DNA from: Acidaminococcus hominis
Lineage (GTDB): Bacteria > Bacillota > Negativicutes > Acidaminococcales > Acidaminococcaceae
Direction: 5' to 3' (one strand)
Assembly: GCF_021044795.1 (NCBI RefSeq)
Contig: NZ_JAJNOP010000008.1
DNA: 64,000 bases
Shown piece by piece: positions 59,572-64,000 of the stretch. A program made the translations under genes and the position numbers. The notes under the pieces are model-generated. The model saw only the letters and a program-made list of their open reading frames with translations, made no database searches and had not been told where the DNA came from. How positions within the stretch are numbered: position 1 is the first letter of the stretch; each line of letters starts with the position of its first letter.

Positions 59572-61125
59572 ATGAAGCAGTATGATGTAGCAATCATTGG
59601 CGCCGGGGTAGTAGGGTGCGCCATTGCAAGAGAGTTGGCCAAATATAAACTGCACACAATTGTGCTGGAAAAAGAATTGGACGTGGCCACTGGGAATTCC
59701 AGCCGGAATACAGGGATGCTTCATGCAGGCTTCACCTATAAGCTGGGCAGCCTGCGGGCCAAGTGTTCTGTGGAAGGCAACCAGGAGTTTGATACGGTAG
59801 CAGCCGAGTTGGGCGTACCTTTCAAACGGACGGGGAAACTGGTGGTAGGTTTTACGGAGCATGACCGGGAAAACATCCTGCGATTCAAGGCCAATGGGGA
59901 AGCCAACGGAGTCAAGGGGATTCGCATGGTGGACCAGGAAGAAATGCACCGGATTGAGCCCAATGCAGGCGGCAACTTTGCTATGTACGTACCGGCTTCT
60001 GGGATTCTGGATCCTATCCAATACAATATCGCCTTGGCCGAAAATGCCTGCAAGAACGGTGTGGAATTCAGCTTGGGTACGAAGGTAACCGGCATTGTTC
60101 ATTTGGATCCGGTGGAAGACCAGAAACGGCTTGCCCGGCTGAACCTGCAAGGAGGCACCCTGGACGCCAAAGAGGGCGTGTATCAGATTACCACCAACCG
60201 GGATGTAATCTGTGCCAAATGGGTCATCAACAGCGCAGGTGCCTATGCGGTGGCCATTGGCCAAATGCTGGGCTATCCCTTCGTGTACCAGAGAGGGTAC
60301 AAAGGCGAATACTATGTGCTGGACAAAAAGGCAGGGGCCTTCCTGAAGACTCCTGTGTACCCGGCACCTAATGACCGGGGCGGTTTTGCAACCCATGCCA
60401 CACCTACCGTGGACGGCAACATTTTGGTAGGCCCGGATTGGTACATTACTCCCGGCAGAGAAGATTATGCCAACCAGGAACACAGCCTGACCCGGCTGTT
60501 CCAGGATGGCCGGAAGATGTTTACCAAAATGGAACGGCAGTACTTTATTCGCAATTTCGTAGGTATCCGCTGGAGAAACTGTGATCCAGTTACCAAGGAA
60601 CCCCAGGATTTCCTGATTCAGTCCGATGAAAAGATTCCTCATACGGTCAGCCTGGTAGGCATTGAATCTCCGGGCGTTACGGCAGCACTGCCGCTGGCCC
60701 GCCGGGTACGGGCGATTATCCTGGGCCGGGAGGAAGAAGAAGGAACCAAGGTTCCTTTGAATGAGGACTTTAACCCCATTCGGAAGCCCATCAAACGGTT
60801 TGCAGAAATGAGCCTGGAAGAAAAAATGGAAGCCATCAAGGCCAATCCGGATTACGGCGAAGTGTTCTGCCGCTGCGAAAATGTTTCCAAAGCAGAAATC
60901 ATGCAGGCCATTCACAATCCCCTGGGTGTTCATACCCTGACCGGCATCAAAAACCGGACCCGTTCCATGATGGGACGCTGCCAGGGCGGGTATTGCCAGA
61001 CCCGGATTACCCAATTGCTGGAACAGGAATTGGGCGTTCATCCGGAAGATTTGCGGTACCAAAGAGAAAACGGTTGGATTTTTACCGGTGAAGTTCGTCC
61101 AACCCAAACGGAGGAGGAAGAATAA
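59572..61125 (+). CDS. FAD-dependent oxidoreductase, GlpA/LhgO-like with BFD-type [2Fe-2S] domain
   Basis: This 517-aa protein has an N-terminal FAD-binding DAO fold (YDVAIIGAGVVGCAIARELAK and GNSSRNTGMLHAGF). A C-terminal bacterioferritin-associated-ferredoxin-like domain carries CRCENVSKAEIMQAI and GRCQGGYCQTRI, four Cys for a [2Fe-2S] cluster. This architecture is that of anaerobic glycerol-3-phosphate dehydrogenase GlpA and related 2-hydroxyacid dehydrogenases. It would oxidise a 2-hydroxy acid or similar substrate and pass electrons to the next subunit. It directly abuts the second flavoprotein gene. Confidence 0.9.
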   Translation: MKQYDVAIIGAGVVGCAIARELAKYKLHTIVLEKELDVATGNSSRNTGMLHAGFTYKLGSLRAKCSVEGNQEFDTVAAELGVPFKRTGKLVVGFTEHDRENILRFKANGEANGVKGIRMVDQEEMHRIEPNAGGNFAMYVPASGILDPIQYNIALAENACKNGVEFSLGTKVTGIVHLDPVEDQKRLARLNLQGGTLDAKEGVYQITTNRDVICAKWVINSAGAYAVAIGQMLGYPFVYQRGYKGEYYVLDKKAGAFLKTPVYPAPNDRGGFATHATPTVDGNILVGPDWYITPGREDYANQEHSLTRLFQDGRKMFTKMERQYFIRNFVGIRWRNCDPVTKEPQDFLIQSDEKIPHTVSLVGIESPGVTAALPLARRVRAIILGREEEEGTKVPLNEDFNPIRKPIKRFAEMSLEEKMEAIKANPDYGEVFCRCENVSKAEIMQAIHNPLGVHTLTGIKNRTRSMMGRCQGGYCQTRITQLLEQELGVHPEDLRYQRENGWIFTGEVRPTQTEEEE

Positions 61126-62388
61126 ATGGAAGGCGCAGAGAATAAACAGAAGCAGTCTTTCCTGAACGCAGATGTGGTCATCGTAGGCGGTGGTCCTGCC
61201 GGACTGGCTGCAGCTGTACAGTTATACGACAAGGGAGTAACGGATATTTTAATCCTGGAACGGGAACACCAGCTGGGCGGCATCCTGAAGCAATGCATTC
61301 ACGATGGCTTTGGCCTGACCCGTTTTGGAGAAACTTTAAGCGGTCCGGAATATGCCCTGCGGTTCATCAAGGAAGTAGAAAAGCGAAATATCAAATATAT
61401 TACGGATACAACGGTCATCAATGTAACCGCTGACCACAAGGTCTACGCTTCCCATTCGGAAGGCATGATTCTGGTTCAGGCCAAGGCCGTTGTGCTGACC
61501 ATGGGCTGCCGGGAACGGACCAGAGGCGCTTTGGCCATTCCAGGAACCCGGCCGGCCGGTGTCATTACGGCGGGTGTGGCCCAGGCCTACATCAACCTGC
61601 AGAACCGGATGCCGGGCAAGGAAATCGTAATCCTGGGCTCCGGGGATATCGGGCTGATTATGGCCAGACGGCTGACCCTGGAAGGTGCTCATGTTATCGG
61701 CGTCTTTGAAATCAACCCCATTCCCAGCGGACTGCCCAGAAATATTGAGCAGTGTCTCCACGATTACGATATTCCTTTGGCCATGAGCCATACGGTAACG
61801 GATATCCGGGGCACGGACCGGCTGGAAAGCGTGGTTATTTCCGAAGTGGACGATAAACTGCAGCCCATTGCCGGAACAGAAAAGGAATATGCCTGCGATA
61901 CGCTGATTCTGTCCGTAGGTCTGATTCCGGAAAATGAACTGACTATTGGCGCTGGTGCCCAGCTGGATCCCCATACCAAGGGGGCTTTGGTGGACGAATT
62001 TTATCAGACCACGGTACCCGGCCTCTTTGCTGCCGGCAACGTGCTTCACGTTCACGACCTGGTGGACTTCGTTTCCATGGAAGCGGAAACCATGGCCGAC
62101 GGCATCACCCGGTATATCAAAGAAGGCTTGCCGGAAAAGGATATCCCCGTCAAATGCGGCAACAATATTGGCCATGTGATTCCCCAAAGAGTCAGTGGCT
62201 CTGCGGACTTTAAGTTTTCCTTCAGAGTGCGGCAGCCCCAGCGGAATGCCCACATTGTAGTTAAACAGGGAGGCCAGGTGATTGCCAAGAAAACGGTAAT
62301 CAATGCTCTTCCTGCCAATATGATTGAGCTGCCCCTGCAAAGCTCCAAACTGAGTGGGCAGGATGAAATCGAGGTGGCTGTAGAATGA
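61126..62388 (+). CDS. FAD/NAD(P)-binding oxidoreductase (GlpB-position or opine-oxidase-like subunit)
   Basis: This 420-aa pyridine-nucleotide-disulfide-type flavoprotein has VVIVGGGPAGLAAAVQLYDKG for FAD and KEIVILGSGDIGLIMARRLTLEGA for NAD(P). ATG 61126 immediately follows the previous stop. The residues around LKQCIHDGFGL and MGCRERTRGA match the family that always accompanies GlpA-like/DUF1667 proteins in anaerobes. It is the electron-transfer partner of the upstream dehydrogenase and overlaps the DUF1667 gene by 4 nt. Confidence 0.9.
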   Translation: MEGAENKQKQSFLNADVVIVGGGPAGLAAAVQLYDKGVTDILILEREHQLGGILKQCIHDGFGLTRFGETLSGPEYALRFIKEVEKRNIKYITDTTVINVTADHKVYASHSEGMILVQAKAVVLTMGCRERTRGALAIPGTRPAGVITAGVAQAYINLQNRMPGKEIVILGSGDIGLIMARRLTLEGAHVIGVFEINPIPSGLPRNIEQCLHDYDIPLAMSHTVTDIRGTDRLESVVISEVDDKLQPIAGTEKEYACDTLILSVGLIPENELTIGAGAQLDPHTKGALVDEFYQTTVPGLFAAGNVLHVHDLVDFVSMEAETMADGITRYIKEGLPEKDIPVKCGNNIGHVIPQRVSGSADFKFSFRVRQPQRNAHIVVKQGGQVIAKKTVINALPANMIELPLQSSKLSGQDEIEVAVE

Positions 62389-62765
62389 AAAAGACCATTA
62401 CCTGCATTGTCTGCCCCAACGGCTGCACGCTGGATATTTCCTATGACCAGGATGCCCAGGGGAAAGTAACCATTAGCCAAGTAACCGGCAACCTGTGCAA
62501 ACGGGGTGTCGAATATGCCCAGCAGGAAATGACGGATCCCAGACGGACTATTGCCAGTTCCGTGCTGGTGCGCAATGGGGACCTGCCTCTGGTAAGTGTC
62601 CGGACTAGCGGCGCCATTCCCAAAAACCAGATTTTCGAAGTGATGAAAGAAATCCGCAAGGTGGAAGTGGATGCCCCGGTGAAGGCGGGTACAGTAATCA
62701 TTCCCGATGTACTGCATTTGGGCGTGGACATTATTGCCACCAAGGATGTGGCATCAAACCAATAA
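62385..62765 (+). CDS. DUF1667 protein
   Basis: This 126-aa protein begins with CIVCPNGCTLDI and has a second Cys in TGNLCKRGVEYA, a probable iron-sulfur or metal ligand set (CxxCxxxC...C). DUF1667 genes are regularly the third member of GlpA-like/FAD oxidoreductase clusters. The 4-nt ATGA overlap with the gene before indicates translational coupling. Probably a small redox subunit of the same complex. Confidence 0.9.
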   Translation: MKKTITCIVCPNGCTLDISYDQDAQGKVTISQVTGNLCKRGVEYAQQEMTDPRRTIASSVLVRNGDLPLVSVRTSGAIPKNQIFEVMKEIRKVEVDAPVKAGTVIIPDVLHLGVDIIATKDVASNQ

Positions 62766-62806
62766 CCTATTGAGCCTTGAAAAAGGCTGCTGCAGGAGGC
62801 TGGAAC

Positions 62807-63004
62807 ATGGATAAGGATATTAAAATTACGATTGAAAACAAGCTTTGTAAACAGTGCGGAATCTGCTCCGCACTGTGCCCCAAACAGGTGTTTGATCAAA
62901 AGTACGGGGACTACCCGGTAGTTGCTCGGCCGGAGGACTGCATTGGCTGCAAATTGTGCCAGATGCGCTGTCCTGATTTTGCTATAGAAGTGGAGGTCAA
63001 ATAG
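62807..63004 (+). CDS. 2-oxoacid:ferredoxin oxidoreductase delta subunit (2[4Fe-4S] ferredoxin)
   Basis: This 65-aa ferredoxin has two clusters, CKQCGICSALCPKQVF and CIGCKLCQMRCPDFAI, the latter ending in CP as usual. ATG 62807 follows AGGAGG; the frame is open further upstream without a site. Its stop abuts the alpha subunit gene, so it is the delta subunit of a 2-oxoglutarate-type (KorD) complex. It relays electrons from the TPP domain to free ferredoxin. Confidence 0.92.
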   Translation: MDKDIKITIENKLCKQCGICSALCPKQVFDQKYGDYPVVARPEDCIGCKLCQMRCPDFAIEVEVK

Positions 63005-63005
63005 A

Positions 63006-64000
63006 ATGGCTAAAGAAGAAAAGAAATTCATGGAAGGTAACGAAGCGATGACCGCCGGCGCCATTGCTGCCGGAGCCCGCTTTTTCGCAGGCTATCCTAT
63101 TTCTCCCAGTTCAGAAGTTGCCAAAAGCGCAGCCAAGGAACTGCCCCGCCACGGCGGTATTTATATCCAGATGGAAGATGAACTGAGCTCCATGGCAGCC
63201 CTTTTGGGTGCTTCCCTGGCTGGGAAGAAGGCCTTCACCGCTACCAGCGGCCCTGGCTTCTCCCTGATGCAGGAAAACCTGGGCCTGGGCATCATGTCTG
63301 AACTGCCCTGTGTGGTATACGATGTGCAGCGCAGCGGCCCGTCCACCGGTGCTGCTACGAAACCGGCCCAGGGCGACCTGATGCAGGCCCGGTACGGAGC
63401 CCATGGGGACCACAGCATCATCGCCCTGGCACCTTCCTCCGTACAGGATTGCTACGATCTGTCCATTACGGCCTTCAACCTGGCCGAAAAATACCGTACC
63501 CCGGTAATTTTCCTGGCCGATGAAGTGGTGGGGCACCTGCGGGAAACCCTGACCATCCACCTGGTAAAACCGGAAGAAATCGTAAACCGCAAGGCACCGG
63601 CTCCTGGTACTGCCCAAAAGGACTTCCGGCCGTACAACTATGAAAACGCGGAAGTGGCGCCCATGGTGGCTGTAGGGGATAGAAACCTCCTGATGCGCAC
63701 CACCGGTTCCACCCATAACGAAAAGGGTGAATTCAACCCCTCCCCGGAAAACATCAACCGGGTAACCCATTACCTGCTGGACAAGATCGAAAAACACGTG
63801 GATGACATTACCATTACCCGGAAATTCCAGCTGGAAGATGCTGAGGTAATCCTGATTTCCTTTGGCTGCTCTGTGCGGAGTTCCCTGAACGCCGTACAGC
63901 TGCTGCGCAAGCAGGGCATCAAGGCCGGGCTGCTGCAGCTGGTAACCGTATGGCCCATGCCGGAAAAGGAAATCCGGGAAGCCCTGAAACAAGCCAAGAC
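63006..64000 (+). CDS. 2-oxoacid:ferredoxin oxidoreductase alpha subunit, partial at the right edge
   Basis: ATG 63006 lies 1 nt after the delta subunit stop. The 331 codons present include EGNEAMTAGAIAAGARFFAGYPISPSSEV, the start of the KorA-type pyrimidine domain, and YIQMEDELSSMAALLGASLAGKKAFTATSGPGFSLM. A C-terminal transketolase-like domain is in progress at the edge. The complex oxidatively decarboxylates 2-oxoglutarate or another 2-oxo acid to acyl-CoA, reducing ferredoxin. Beta and gamma subunits should follow beyond the window. Confidence 0.95.
   Translation, partial: MAKEEKKFMEGNEAMTAGAIAAGARFFAGYPISPSSEVAKSAAKELPRHGGIYIQMEDELSSMAALLGASLAGKKAFTATSGPGFSLMQENLGLGIMSELPCVVYDVQRSGPSTGAATKPAQGDLMQARYGAHGDHSIIALAPSSVQDCYDLSITAFNLAEKYRTPVIFLADEVVGHLRETLTIHLVKPEEIVNRKAPAPGTAQKDFRPYNYENAEVAPMVAVGDRNLLMRTTGSTHNEKGEFNPSPENINRVTHYLLDKIEKHVDDITITRKFQLEDAEVILISFGCSVRSSLNAVQLLRKQGIKAGLLQLVTVWPMPEKEIREALKQAK

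Noticed and set aside
59545..61107. 520-codon minus-strand frame opposite the GlpA-like gene
   Set aside because: Antisense shadow; no ribosome site or family motif.

Overview
The window reads as chromosome of an anaerobic, amino-acid or organic-acid fermenting Firmicute with an outer membrane, most likely a Negativicute such as an Acidaminococcaceae relative. That assignment is an inference. It rests on a glycyl radical enzyme and its radical SAM partner, a ferredoxin-linked 2-oxoacid oxidoreductase, a tripartite tricarboxylate transporter, many carboxylate permeases, sigma-54 with dedicated activators, and GC-rich codon usage. I see no rRNA, tRNA, phage or CRISPR.

Region 1 (1-22.3 kb) is a sigma-54 regulon together with the sigma factor. 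It holds a glycyl radical enzyme, a doubly damaged activase gene, three BCCT-type transporter genes, an AraC regulator, a TIM-barrel enzyme, and two paralogous PAS/AAA+/Fis activators, the second frameshifted. An iron alcohol dehydrogenase, a TPR protein, a MATE pump and rpoN follow. Three complete -24/-12 promoters with exact GG-N10-GC spacing precede the three BCCT genes, and a partial one precedes the glycyl radical enzyme. Each complete promoter has a GCAAA...TTTGC dyad about 105-140 bp upstream. The substrate is unknown; BCCT carriers suggest a quaternary amine or zwitterion.

Region 2 (22.4-35.9 kb) is a hydroxy/oxo-acid region around a LysR gene. It has two almost identical RraA-type aldolases, two dehydrogenases, two metallohydrolases, and three carboxylate permeases on opposing arms. 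Four promoters carry a two-box operator in the same 32-nt register and the same orientation to the gene, which predicts a local LysR regulon. Two families of palindromic intergenic repeats lie here and in Region 1.

Region 3 (36-44.1 kb) is visibly AT-richer. It encodes a UxaA/GarD-type dehydratase, two LysR regulators, a LarA-family protein and a complete TctCBA transporter. A shared 14-mer lies in the two promoter regions.

Region 4 (44.2-55.4 kb) has an M20 peptidase, a gamma-glutamyltransferase with an SSS symporter, and an AraC regulator. Then comes a CoA-transferase / HMG-CoA-lyase-like / CitMHS permease operon that ends in a free-standing LysR DNA-binding domain, followed by another LysR and a DUF2442 protein.

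Region 5 (55.7-64 kb) has a second LarA-family protein, an AraC regulator, and an operon with an SLC13 permease, a GlpA-like FAD enzyme with a BFD iron-sulfur domain, a second FAD/NAD enzyme, DUF1667, and 2-oxoacid:ferredoxin oxidoreductase delta and alpha subunits, the last running off the right edge. Together these suggest uptake, racemisation, oxidation and ferredoxin-linked decarboxylation of a 2-hydroxy acid.
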